This document shows positions 1 to 12,500 of a stretch of 64,000 nucleotides of DNA, in pieces. This stretch comes from Eublepharis macularius (lineage: Eukaryota; Chordata; Lepidosauria; Squamata; Eublepharidae): assembly GCF_028583425.1 (NCBI RefSeq), contig NC_072797.1, positions 19,440,001-19,504,000 of the forward strand, given 5' to 3'. A program made the translations under genes and the position numbers. Within the stretch, counting starts at the first letter, position 1; every line of letters starts with the position of its first letter. The notes below the pieces were generated by a model. The model did no database searches. It worked only from the letters and a program-made list of their open reading frames with translations, and had not been told where the DNA came from.

Positions 1-345
1 GTCCAATCCCCAGCACAACGCAGGAAATTCACAACTACCTCTCCCCCCACACGCCTGCAGTGACCCCTGTTTCATGCCCAGAAGATGGCAAAACACCATC
101 AGGATCCCTAGCCAAACTGGCCTGGGGAAAATTGCTTCCTGACCCCAACATGGTGATCGGCATGACCCTGGGCATGTAAGAAGGGGCCACGAGAACTAAG
201 CACTGATGTAACCCTTCCTGCCCTCCCTCTCATAACCTGCCTAGGTTTACAGAATCAGCATTGCTGTCAGATGGCCATCTAGCCTCTGCTTATAAACCTC
301 CAAAGAAGGGGTTAGGAAGCAAAGAAGGAGAGCCCACCACCATCT
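1..345 (-). mobile_element. CR1-like LINE 3' part
   Basis: Read on the - strand the segment has the familiar CR1 3' end: a Phe-Lys-Gln-Arg-like C-terminal coding end, then GAGGCTAGATGGCCATCTG and the UTR. It lies in NARS1 intron 1 and runs off the window edge. Confidence 0.65.
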
Positions 346-508
346 ATATGAATGTGCACTTGGAGGCTGATACAGCTGCTTGCCAAGCACAATCAAGGTG
401 CTGCATGATTAGATAAAAATTAGGAAATTCTCATATAAGTGGTTAATAAGGAAGACTCTTTGCACAAAAAAAACCCTTATTTTTATCTTTCTTTCCCTCC
501 CTCTAAAG

Positions 509-574
509 GCTTTGCTGACTGTGGGAAAGGAGCCGTTTCCTACAATCTACGTGGACTCCAGTAAAGAAAATGAG
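509..574 (+). CDS. NARS1: NARS1 coding exon 2
   Basis: This 66-nt exon encodes about residues 32-53 ([20 protein letters not shown] then NE). The acceptor is CTAAAG. The donor GTGGTG is a poor match to consensus, and a GTAAAA lies five bases further on. Using GTGGTG keeps the frame with exon 3. Confidence 0.92.
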
Positions 575-3500
575 GTGGTGTAAAACTGAATCCTTCTGTC
601 TTTTATACAATGCCAGGTTTTCTTTTTACCAACAAGCAAAAACCATCATTGCTGTTTTTGTCTCCTGCTTAGAGATGGGATGTTATTTCCAAGACTCAGT
701 TCAAGAACGTCAGGAAACAGTGGCAGAGAGAACTGACAAAAACCGAAGCTCGAGAAAAAAAAGAGGTGGGTCGGAAAACGAGGTTCCTTCGTATTGGTAT
801 TGACCTTTTTCAGGCGTTACCTTCAAGGCACGTTGGAGTGAATTCTTCTATTTTTTTCCCCTTCGTTATCTTGGAGATAACTTTCTTCACATGACTTGGA
901 TGAGCAGAATTTTGACTTTGGGGCTGTTATATGCCACTTCACACACGCATGTTCAATATCCGGCAACTGTGGCCTCGAAATGATCCCCTGAATGTGTGAA
1001 CAACACCTGACGTTGGCCAGGGGAAACATACTGTGTGACCTTTGCGCTCACACAGAGTCTAGTTGAAAGGGGATTGCTACCCACACACAGTGACTACATG
1101 CAAAGTGCCACGTGGCTGCTTTGGACAGGTGGCAGCCCAGTTTACATGGGATCCTATCTAGGTGCAAAATCCCACAGAAGAAAGCTGTTTACCTCACCAG
1201 CATCACCAGTTTGATGTAGTGGTTAAGAGCAGTGGGACTCTAATCTGGAGAACCAGGTTTGATTCCCCACCCCTTCAGTTGAAGCCAGCTGGGTGACCTT
1301 GGGTCAGTCACAGCTTCTCAGAGCTCTCTCAGCCCCACCTCTCTCATAGCGTGATCGTTGTGGGGATAATAATAACATACTTTGTAAACTGCTCTGAGTA
1401 GGCCTTAAGTTGTCCTGAAGGGCAGTATATAAATTGATTGTTGTTGTTGTTATTTATTCAATCAAACTCCAGCCACAACAGAGAATTTTTGTGCTGCATC
1501 ACACCACAGTGTTTCTCATTGGAGTGAACCTTTACACTGAGCTACAGTTCCTCAAGTGGCAAGTGTGCATGCGTGGACTGGCCCCGTGTACAGATTCTTT
1601 GACGTATCTGATGCACCACGTCGGTTGAAGTCGGGTCATATTTAATCACTGTTAAAATGACATAGGCACGAACCTGGTTTATTCTGGTGCTTGTATATGG
1701 CCCGTCCCCTCCCTTCTTCAGGGGCTCATGATGAAGGAATCCTGGTTAGAAACAATTCTTGTCTATCCATAGCATTCAAAAGCAGGTCGTGGATAACCAG
1801 GAGTTAGCGGGCCCTCCCCTGCTCCAAACCATCAATCCAGGGATTGTAATCCAGGTTTAACTTCTTTTTTTGTGGGAACGAGCAGGAGGTGAGTAACTCC
1901 AGTTAACTTGATTTTAGATACTATGAGTAACCATTTTAAATTTGTGTTCTCTTGGGGGCGGCTGGGGAATGAGGCTCACCCAAGGCCTAGCCAGAATTTG
2001 TACCCATGTTGGTTAAATGTGGCATCCAAATGCAGTCTTTGCATCTCTCCCTTCCCCCTTCATGGTAGGGGAGTATTTGGAAGCGGAAAAGAGCCTGCTA
2101 TCTGGCTAGCAGCAGCTAATTAAGATCTGGCTGGGGTGGGGGAGAGCATGTCAGAAGCACCACCACCCCCATCTTCTGTGTGCGTTGATTCTTTTTTGCG
2201 TTGTTTTGGGTTCCTGTTGGGGAGAAAAACAGGATATTTTAAAAAAGGAAAGAAAATACCTTCGCGTATCCCTCCTTTTGTTCTGAGCTTCAGCATCCAA
2301 ACTGCTGGGCCAGCCTAGTGGCTTATTTCAGCCTCTGGAATATGTTGAAGCTTTGCGTCCGCTCCTGGAGACAACATCTACCTTACAAGTCCGTGGTGCT
2401 GGGTGAATCTGTCATTGTCTCCCAAGTTAAATCTAAGTTAATCCAAGTTAATTGAGCTGTCATGAAGACAGGACTCCTGTCCTGAATGCCCTAGAGAAAT
2501 GGTGAGATCTGTTTCTGATAGACAGTCATGGGATACTCGTGATCCAGCCGCTATTCTGTGGCACATCCAAGAACACGCTGGTAATTGGTAATCTCACTTC
2601 AACTGCTGCCGATTTAGAAACCTTTGCCGTCCTGTACTTGTGAATATGCTGGTTATATATACTGAATAAACTATCTATCTTCTTGTGAATATGCTTGTCT
2701 CGAATGGCAAACTGGTTTGGCTGTACCACAACTATGGGAGCAATTTTACATCCTCCCAGTAGAATTTTTCCCAAAAGGGAGGTCTCCATTACCTCTGCTC
2801 TGGAAATCAGTCTCTACATCCATAAGGGCTAGAAACTTTGCTTTAAAATAGAAGCTAAGATTCTGAAAGCTTCTAGTTCTTATTTAATGTGTTTGACTAT
2901 TAAGGTGCCTCTGGCATGCGCTCTACACCCTGTCTAATGTAATAGCAAGATTTGCACTGATTTAAATTGTTCTAGGTTGCAACCTACATTCTTTTGTAAA
3001 CCGCTCTAAGTGGGTGTTAAGTTGTCCTGAAGGGCGGTATATAAATTGAATGTTATTATGTTATTAAAAAGGATTACCAGAATAAATCACTATTTTTTTA
3101 AAATGTCAGGCGGAAGACGCGTTGCGACGTGAAAAGAACTTGGAGGAAGCAAAGAAGATTGTCATTGAGAATGATCCCAGCCTTCCAGAGCCCAAATGTG
3201 TGAGTAAAACTTGAATATTTGAAACGAGATCAGGAAACTTCAGGCATCTATGTTGAACTCGTGCGTGTTTATGTATCCTGCAGTTCGCAGCACTAAACTA
3301 ATAGCAGCGTACCCCAGAAGATGAACAGTTACATTCTGTGCAGATGTAGCCCAGTTGGATCTTCTGTCTTCCGAAAAGAAAAACTATTTCTCAACGTCCA
3401 CACTGTCTCCAAGCATGGCAGTTGTATATTGTATTTTCCTGAATGGATGACCCCCTTAAAATAAAAAGGTTAAACAGTCTCTGCCACCGTATCTTCCAGC

Positions 3501-6500
3501 ATCAACCAGAAGAAGCAAGGGCAAAGAGTGGGGCTCACCAATGAGCTCACACTGTTCCTTCCAGCCCTGTGAGCCAGCAGATTCGTTGGGGCCACTCTTC
3601 TGTCTCTAACTCCTCAATTATTCCCATGCCAAAAAGCACAAAACAGGAAGAAGACAGTTTTGTGTATCTTAGGCCGGACAGGCAGACCGACAGGTCAATT
3701 CAGACATTTTTCAAAACATTAGGATATCTGGGATACTAAGATCTGTTAAAATTCTGTATTTTGATTAAAGTATTGAATGTACTTTAAGTATTTTTAAAGG
3801 TTTATATTCCACCTTTTTCCACTGTTGAGGATGGCTTTAAAACTTATCAAAGGGCCTTTTAAAGAGGGCACCATTACACAGCTTCAAGAAACAAGTGAGT
3901 GTGGGTGGGAGACAGTTCCAGCTGAAAAAAAGTAATTTGGGTTGTGGTAGGTCTAATAGACCTGAGAGAGGAAATAGGAAGAAACTAAATTGGCACCCAG
4001 ATTCAAAGTTGGGTGTCCTGGATATGACATGTCATAAATTCACTACTATGATATTTGCAAATGACAAAGCAAGAAGCAGCATGTAAATATTTTATTAAAC
4101 ACATCTATTGTTTTCTGAGCTTTGACCTGGATAGCCCAGGCAAGCCTGATCTCATCAGATGTTGGAAGCTAAGCAGGGTTGGCCATGGTTAGTAATTGGA
4201 TGGGAGACCTCCAAAGAAGACCAGGGTTGCAGAGGTCGGCAATGATAAACCACCTCTGTAGTCTCTTGCCTTGAAAACCCCACCAGGGGTCACCATAAGT
4301 CAGCTATGACATGGCAGCACTTTCCACCACCACTACTGGTGTTTTTTGAAAGGTGATACACATGGCCTTTGTAAAGGTGAATAGATTCATGGTGTCAGAA
4401 GCTACATAGACATCTGGTGAAGCAGGCCATGAAATGTTCTGCTCCAAGAAATGTTAATTTATAAGGTTTCCTTTTGGTTTAGCTGCAGAAGGCTCTGGAA
4501 GGGAGAGAGGCTATATACCACTGTAGGACAAATTCCTCTTGCAAAGGAAGTTTTTCAGGCCGTTCTTGATTTAGTATCTAATATATCTATATGTATTTAC
4601 CTATCAGTTTGATTCTAAAACCAAAGTTGCTGGATTTTGTTTGTTGTCAATAGGTAAAGATTCGTTCTCTAGAGGCCCACAGAGGGGAGAGAGTGAAGGT
4701 TTTTGGCTGGGTCCACAGATTACGGCGGCAAGGTGAGCAGACCTTTATTTATTTATTTAACTTCATTTTGTACCTTGTTTTTCTCCCCAGTGAGGAGCCA
4801 AAGTGGCTTACGTCATTCTCCTCCATTTTGTCCTCACAACAACCCTGTTAGGTAGGTTAGGCTGAGAATATGTGACTGTCCTAAGGTCACCTAGCAAGTT
4901 TCCATGGCAGAGCAGGGAATTGAACTTGAGTCACCAAAATCCTACTCCATCTCTCTAACCACTACACCCTAAACACCACTTCCAGGTATGAAGAATAGAA
5001 CTTTTCACCTCTGCAGCAGCTGAGGAAATATAAACTACAGATGAGCTGACCCAGTGAATCTCATGGCAGAGAAGAGATTTGGACCTGTGTCTCCACAAAC
5101 CTAGGCCAACCCGCTAAACACTACACCATACTGTCTGTTCTAAGGGCTTTAAATGATTCAAGTGTAATTTTTCGTCCTGCCATGGTAGTCAAATTTCGAC
5201 CAAAAAATGGGTAGTAGTTTTGAACGGTATCTTTTCACCTCAGTTCATGAAGAATATCAGAATAATTTGCTCCTCTTTTTTTTCTTCCTGAGCACTTTGC
5301 TTGCCCAGAATACTGGCCTTCTGAACCACACATCTAAATTTGCAAGTTCTTTGTCCCCACTTAGTATTTCTATGTCTTTTGCGGAAAGTTGGACCCAGAA
5401 GCCTTCAGTTGGGCGCCTCTGTCTCAGGGAGAAGGCCTCCAGCCACCCAGTGCCAGAAGCCATGCACAGTGGCGGGGGGAGATCATTCAACAAAAGGAAT
5501 ATCATGTTCTTTAGGAATTACTCTTTTTCCCCCCCTCTCTCTCTCTGGCTAGGAAAAAATTTGATGTTTATTGTGTTACGGGATGGCACAGGCTTTCTTC
5601 AATGCGTCTTGACGGATGAACTGGTGAGTTTTGCCATCCTCCTGGGGAGTTCCAGCTTTGGACCACCCTATCTGAATGGTCTCCTCTCTGTCCCTCATAG
5701 TGCCAGTGTTACAATGGAGTGCTGCTCTCCACCGAGAGCACCGTTGCCGTCTATGGAACGCTCAGCCTCGTCCCTGAAGGCAAGCAGGTGAGTGGAAATT
5801 TGGCTCTTGGGCGGACTGCAGGGTGTTTCTCGCTCTGGACAGTCTCTTGTTAACATTTGGCTTGGAAATACTGTTTCCAAGCCTTGTTAAAACATTTGTC
5901 TGTTGTCCTACTCCGCTCCCTATCCAAACAATACCAGGGGTGTAGCAGGCTAAGATGGGAATCACCGTGATTTTTCCACAGGCAGAGGTCTTAGTGTTTG
6001 AATTTGGATATTCAGCCATGTGATTACTTCTGCCGGCGGTTTGAAATAGGATGGTCCAGCGACTTCTGTGTCGTGTGGAACGGCAGAGCAGAGAGCATTG
6101 AAGTTAGATAGCCCTGGGCAGGTTCTTGCTGCTTCAGAGCTGTGGGTGGCTGGGAATCCTTTCCTAACTCCAGTGAATGTGGGATCCCTACTGTTTACCT
6201 GGTGATCATCTGAATTCTGTGGGCTTCCTTTTCTTCCTCCCCCTGGTCTCTTAGTTCAGTTACTACCGGGATGATTTTTTATTCTCAATGAAGAATGTTT
6301 TTCATTGTGGAACACAGTTCTGAAGGTGTTCCCCCCCTTCTACTTTTATCATTGCAACGCAAACTATAGTAATAAATTCCAGAAATTGTATGTTTTTCAC
6401 ACCAGAGCATTAAAAATAATTATTTCTCTAGTTCAGGAATGTGTGTCGATGTTAACCAGCAGGGGGAGATCTCGAAGTACACAGGGCAGGAATATTATCA

Positions 6501-9500
6501 GTGTGAGAAATAGCCAGGCCACGGGAGCAGTACTAAGAAAGACGTCTGTGCTGTGATATTGGACTAGGTGTCGGGAGTATAAGAGCACTTTCATGGGGTC
6601 TTTCTAAAGTCTCTGCAAAGCAACCCACAAAGAACAGTTGTGTTTCCCCACGAGCAGAAATCAAAATGGAAACAGCATCATCGCATTTTTTAAATTAAGA
6701 ATGACCAGATATTATGGAAGTTGGAGTTAGCTCTGAGTTTTGCAGAACTTTTGTTCAGACTCTATTTAAGCAAAAGTAAACAAGCAGGGTAGGGAGAAAA
6801 GGGAGAGAGAGATTTTTCTGTTTTAGGCTGATATAGAAGTGATCTATTAAAAGTTTTCTGCTGGCGATTGAAAAAGTCCTTTGCCGATGAATTTCATTAA
6901 TTTGTGTCCAGTGGAAAAGGCCACAAGTTGTGTCAGAGCTTCCTGCCTCTACATACTTTTGCAGTTTTCTGTAAAGAGAGACGACAGCCCCAAAAGGGCC
7001 ACTTCACGATTATGTTTCTTAGTGCCTTTTGAGGTTCTTCCCTTCCCATCTGTTTTTACTGGCCATCTACGTCCCTCCTCTCTCGGTTCCTCATCGTAGC
7101 CCACTTGAGAAGGCTGTTGTTTAAAACTTTGCAAGCAGAAGATTCCGGATGGGATCCCTGACATGTCCAATTCATGGGTAGCAGGTGGTGGGAAAGAGCT
7201 TTCTCTGCCAGAGACCCCAAAAAGCTGCAGCCAACCAGAGTAGACAACACTCAGCTGGTTACTGGAGCACCGAGCCCAGAATTCAGCAGTTTCATGGCTC
7301 TGACCGAGCCTGTCCTTGGGGGGGTTCTTGGGTCCGTGTTCTCATCCCTCTCAAACCCCACAGGCTCCCGGAGGCCACGAGCTGTCCTGCGACTATTGGG
7401 AGCTCATCGGCCTGGCTCCGGCCGGTGGAGTCGATAACTTGGTCAACGAAGAGTCGGACGTGGACGTGCAGCTGAACAACCGTCACATGATGATTCGAGG
7501 GGATACCCTGACCAAAATCTTGAAGGTGCGCTCCATGGTGGTCCAGTGCTTCCGGGACCACTTCTTCGACCGGGGCTATTATGAAGTAAGTGTGTGTAAC
7601 TGGATCGGAAAAGGGCACTTCTGCACCCCAGAGGTTGTTCATCTTCTACTCCTTAAAGAAATAAATTTGCTGTCTCTTAGAAAACCATCTTGAAATGTTG
7701 TGGAGAGATTGGCGTACCCTGTGCTAAGACAGACCTGCTCTCCATCCATAATTGCTGTCCTAATCAGAAACGACCAGTATGGCTGGAACCAATTCAGTGG
7801 CATCTTCTGCTCAGTTGGTTTCTGCAAAGACCTGCTGACTGACATCTTGTGGAGGGTTCGGTGCGGAGCGGGGGAGCATTTGCTCTGCTGTGCATTAAAC
7901 CTCCAAATATATCTTCCAACTTCGGGGTTCACTTCATGCATTTCATACATTAACTGTAAATTGTAAAGTACTTCCTTTTGCCTGTGAATCTCTTCCCCAA
8001 ATGCTCCTTTTTCATGCCTTTTATTCTGTGCTCAAGGTAAAAAGTTTACCAAGCGTTAGATACTTTTGCTAGCAGTCCATTCATATGATCTCTGAATTAT
8101 CTGAAGCCTTAATCATGCACCACCTGCACTACTTACCTATAAAGTAATATATATATTATGCTACAGTAAAGTTGGTTAGTCTTAAAGGTGCTACTCGATT
8201 CTTTTCTATTATGATCCTTCTTTAAGTATCTCTCCCACAGTTGTCATAGCTAGGAACTGAATTAAAAATGGGAACTTTCGCTAAATGTTTTCCTCAGTTT
8301 CTATATTGTGAGGCAATGCCTGCTACATCTGTTCCACAGAGACAGACTTTTATGATAACTGCCTAACACCACCACCTCTTTTCTAGATCACCCCACCAAC
8401 GTTAGTCCAAACACAAGTTGAAGGAGGATCAACTCTGTTCAAAATGGACTATTTTGGGGAAGAGGCGTATCTGACGCAGTCGTCCCAGCTGTACCTGGAG
8501 ACCTGCATCCCGGCCTTGGGGGACACGTTTTGTATTGCTCAGTCATATCGAGCGGAGCAGTCTCGGACACGCAGGCATCTGGCTGAGTAAGAACACCTTG
8601 GGGGAGAGAATAGGTCTCGCAAAGAGGGCTTTTTTTTCTGGGAAAAGAGGTGGTGGAACTCAGTGGGTTGCCCTCGGAGAAAATGGTCACGTGGCTGGTG
8701 GCCCCACCCCCTGATCTCCAGACAGAGGGGAGTTTAGATTGCTCTCCGCACCGCTGGGCAGCGTGGAGGGCAATCTAAACTCCCCTCTGTCTGGAGATCA
8801 GGGGGTGGGGCCACTAGCCATGTGACCATTTTCAAGAGGTTCCGGAACTCTGTTCCACTGCGTTCCTGCTGAAAAAAAGCCCTGCTCGCAAATGAGCAGC
8901 GAGAAAATACTTAGAAGCCATTGAATGTCTTTTCTTTGGTGTGAAAACCAGCTGAGGCAGGGAAGTTGAGCTGCAAAGGTCTTCAGGCCTTACCTTGAAG
9001 ATCACTGCTGAGCTTTTTCAGAGTTTCCTGGGATGGAAAAGATCAGTACTTGTGGCTTCCCATCAGTGCTGTAATGGGAGAAGTAGCGCTTGCCAGATGT
9101 TTGTTGTTTCCTTATTTGAGATATAGAACTTTTTTTCCCTAGGAAAGGAATTCAGAAGTAGTTTTTAATGTAAGTTCAAACATTCTCAACAATTATATTT
9201 AAAAAAAATGAGGTCAAGTATCTGAAAAACAGAACTAGCTAGCTTTGGCTGATACAGAATCCACTGTCTCACTACGCAAGGAGTGTTGCGTTCTATACTC
9301 ATGCATTCATCATACAGATACCTGAAGTGTGAGGAGTTATGGATGTTGTAGGAAAGGGAATGCTTTCTTTAGAAGCCTGCAGCCAAATAATTAACTGGTT
9401 AGACCTCTGGAAACAAGCCATTGTTTCCTCTGGTCACTGCCTTCTGTGTTTTCCCTTCCTTAAGTTTTGCTGTCTTGGCCATCTTTCCTAGCTCTCCTGT

Positions 9501-12500
9501 TCCCCCTTATTCCCCACAGCATAAAGCCTTCCTGACTTTAAATGCTGACATTTATTCAGAAACCATACTTTGGCCCCTTCTTAGCTTAATCCCTGACTCC
9601 TTTATTGCTTTCCTTAAGTTTCCTTCTTCACCTATCCTTTCAGTTTTTTTACTTGCTTTTCACCAGTATTTCAGACCACCCATTAGCTTTCCCACTTCTT
9701 CTTGTTGCCTCACTAAACTATACTGGTCACCAGGACCAGCTAAATTGACAAGTTTTCTTTCCCTCACAGAAGTTGGATTGTGTATATTTGTTCTGCGTTT
9801 TCTCTCTCTTGATCAGTTAGAAGGTTCATAAACATTCCATGAAATCACAGCAGCTCAGTCAACTGGTACCAGAGTTGTCTCTGCTACAAACTCAGTTCAG
9901 TATACATAAATCTCTAGCATCTCAGCCCAAAAATCCTAGCAGAACAGACTTATTTGTAACCCTTTCTCTCTTTCCTCCAGCTGATCAGAGATGCCTTTGC
10001 AATTCGGAAGAATTGTGTGTAACAAAATAATTGACATTGCTATATGTTCAACTGGTGGTCAAATACAAAATAATGTGCGATAGTATCTTTTGTCAGTTTT
10101 CTCATAAAGCTGTTTCAAAACCAGACAGGACAAGTTTGCTCGTGACATACAGCAAGATCTTCACTTTTTGGATTCAGATGGTGTTCATTTTCTCCCTGCA
10201 GATACACACACATCGAAGCTGAGTGTCCTTTCATGACCTACGAAGACCTCTTGAACCGTTTGGAGGACCTTGTGTGCGACGTGGTGGACCGAGTCCTGAA
10301 ATCGCCTGTGTCGGCCTTGGTGTACGAGCTCCACCCGGTAAGTGGCAGGGAGAGTAAAAACAGAGTTCTCCTTGTTTCCTTCAATGGCTTCATCTGCCTT
10401 GGAGTCCAAGGGAGGGTTTGCCTGTATCCATGTGACAGGACAGCTTTGCTCAGCTATGTGAGTGGCTTTTCATCTCCCTGTCCTCAGGGAAACCTTCCCA
10501 AGCAAGCCCCATCAGAACTCCAGCTCCTTGCAACAGATTCCTGGGGGTGTTCTAAGCCCAGGTGAAGCCCTTGCTTCATGTAGGTCACTAGCCAGGCCCT
10601 GCATGAAGACAGAGTCCAACCAAGCTCTGTCTTGGTACGCACTTGACGGGAAGATTAATGGAGATGGGCACGCTACCCACTGTGGTCTGACTTCATGCAG
10701 GGATTCAGTAAGCACACCCCTGGCGCTTGGCCTGAACCAGCATCTGAGCTCTTGGTCCTCAGGGACCCAAATGCTTCATCCCTTCCTTGGTCCTTCTGGG
10801 CTTCCCTGTAGCTGTCAGGAAGGGAGTCTGGTCGCATTGCTTCTTCTGAAGAGCTTCTCCCAGGGCTGTGCCCTCTGGCAAGATGTTCCGCAATTTTTGT
10901 TCCAATATTGCTCTGCCTGCCTGTCTCCTTCCAAGGCTGGAGAGCCTTTGTCTGTCCTCCTCTGAGGCTGACCAGCCTTCCCTTGCTGCCAGCTGGAGCC
11001 TCCCTCTGAAGGCTGAGGGGTTGCCTGGTAACCATTGCACATCACTTCCTGTTGCAATACCAGCACTTCCAGTGCAACTGCAGATGGCTCGGAGCCATTC
11101 CCTGCTTCATGTTCCACCAAGAGGATCATTGCCATCTAGACAACACTCTACCTTGTCGGGGTGTGGGTTTGGGTGTGGGGAGGAAGCTTGTGCTTTGGCT
11201 ATCACCACAATGTTGTCTCCTGGTCCAGCTCTATATTTCTTTCTAATGTAAATACTTTACGTTCCCTGGGAATCTAGGCTGCGTACACAGGGCACCCGTG
11301 AGGTTCTCTGTCCAGGCTCTGATCTGATCGAGACCTAGAGTTGTATCAAGCAACTGGGTACAATTTAGATTCCTAACAAGGTTTATTGTAAATCTCAAGA
11401 CAGGCATGCATCATTCAGTAAGGCAGCCTAGGCCCTGCCAAAACTCCACCCTTCTGCTTCCTGTTTCCTGTCCTATCATACCACATCTCCCAGCAGGCTC
11501 TGTTGTTTATGGCTACTGTTTTACCTAAGAACACACCTAGTTAGCTCAATCAAGGTTGCTGTCTCCCATGTCTTTAAATCACCCTCTGAACCCTGTTTCT
11601 GTCATTTTTAGCTAGGCTATTTTCCATTTCCTATAGGAGGGGAACTAAAGGCACACACTCAGGGAAGCCTTTGGTCAAGGCCTAATCCTCAGAATGCAGA
11701 AGATTGTATCCAAAGTCAGTGTTGGTGATTGAAAAATATGGCCAACCAGACCCCCAGAGGAGCTTCACACCCTTCCTTGCAACACCCTCTGACTGCTCAG
11801 GGATCTCAATTCCTTGTATCTGAAGAAGGGAGCTTAGACTCTTGAAAATCTATATCCCGGAAATCTTGTTGGTCTTTAAGGTGCTACTGGACCTGAATCT
11901 TGCTCTTCTACTACAGACTAACATGCCTACCCACCTGAAACTATTAATATATCTATCCCTGTGTCTGCCCCCACCTCAACTAATGCAGGAATTTGAGCCC
12001 CCCAAGCGACCCTTCAGGCGAATGAACTACGCAGACGCTGTTGTGTGGCTCAAGGAACACGATGTGAAGAAGGAAGACGGCACCTATTACGAATTTGGAG
12101 AAGTAAGGGGTTGTTGGTAGTGGCTGGGCAGGTCAGCAGTGATGTCTGAGTGGCACCTGGGTCTCTGCAGCCCGAATGTAGCTCAGCTGAATGCGTGAAG
12201 TGGGGGCAAGGCATCGGAGCCACACTGGTGGGAGGGAAGGTTTAAACACCACCACCCCGCCCACTATATCCACGAATGCCTCTGGAGCAGTGGCTGTTTT
12301 GTTACTTTCATAACAGCAAGAATAGACATTTCCTAAAATAAGTATTGGCCTCACTGGGATCAGTTGTGTGCTCACCTCTGATGTATACATATCTGGTCTC
12401 CGGGTCTTGTCGGAAAGCAAACAGCCTTCGTTGCTCCTTCGCTGCAGTGCTATTGCCATGACACAGTCAACAAGGTTGCCTGCCCCCTACTTGAGGGTAT

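Larger units (their letters stand above)
766..3109 (+). other. NARS1: NARS1 intron 3 (exon numbering from human)
   Basis: The intron holds a full SINE (1206-1454) and a 3' fragment of the same SINE (2992-3065). I see nothing else recognisable in 1455-2990; short ORFs there have no coding signature. Confidence 0.7.

Noticed and set aside
1206-1454. tRNA gene
   Set aside because: The head is tRNA-like but lacks a proper cloverleaf, and the same unit is repeated across the window with a SINE tail.
4123-4333. 5S rRNA gene
   Set aside because: Only the internal promoter region matches; the body and tail are those of a SINE.
5207-5791. 194-codon ORF over NARS1 exons 6 and 7
   Set aside because: It reads through introns. 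Only the parts in the true exons match the protein, and the splice sites are clear.
8624-8884. CRISPR-like or attenuator hairpin
   Set aside because: The genome is vertebrate, and the inverted arms with an 8-bp target duplication identify a hAT-like element.
10462-11251. Overlapping ORFs of 100-167 codons in NARS1 intron 10
   Set aside because: No domain or splice signals, ORFs on both strands over the same bases; more likely repeat-derived.
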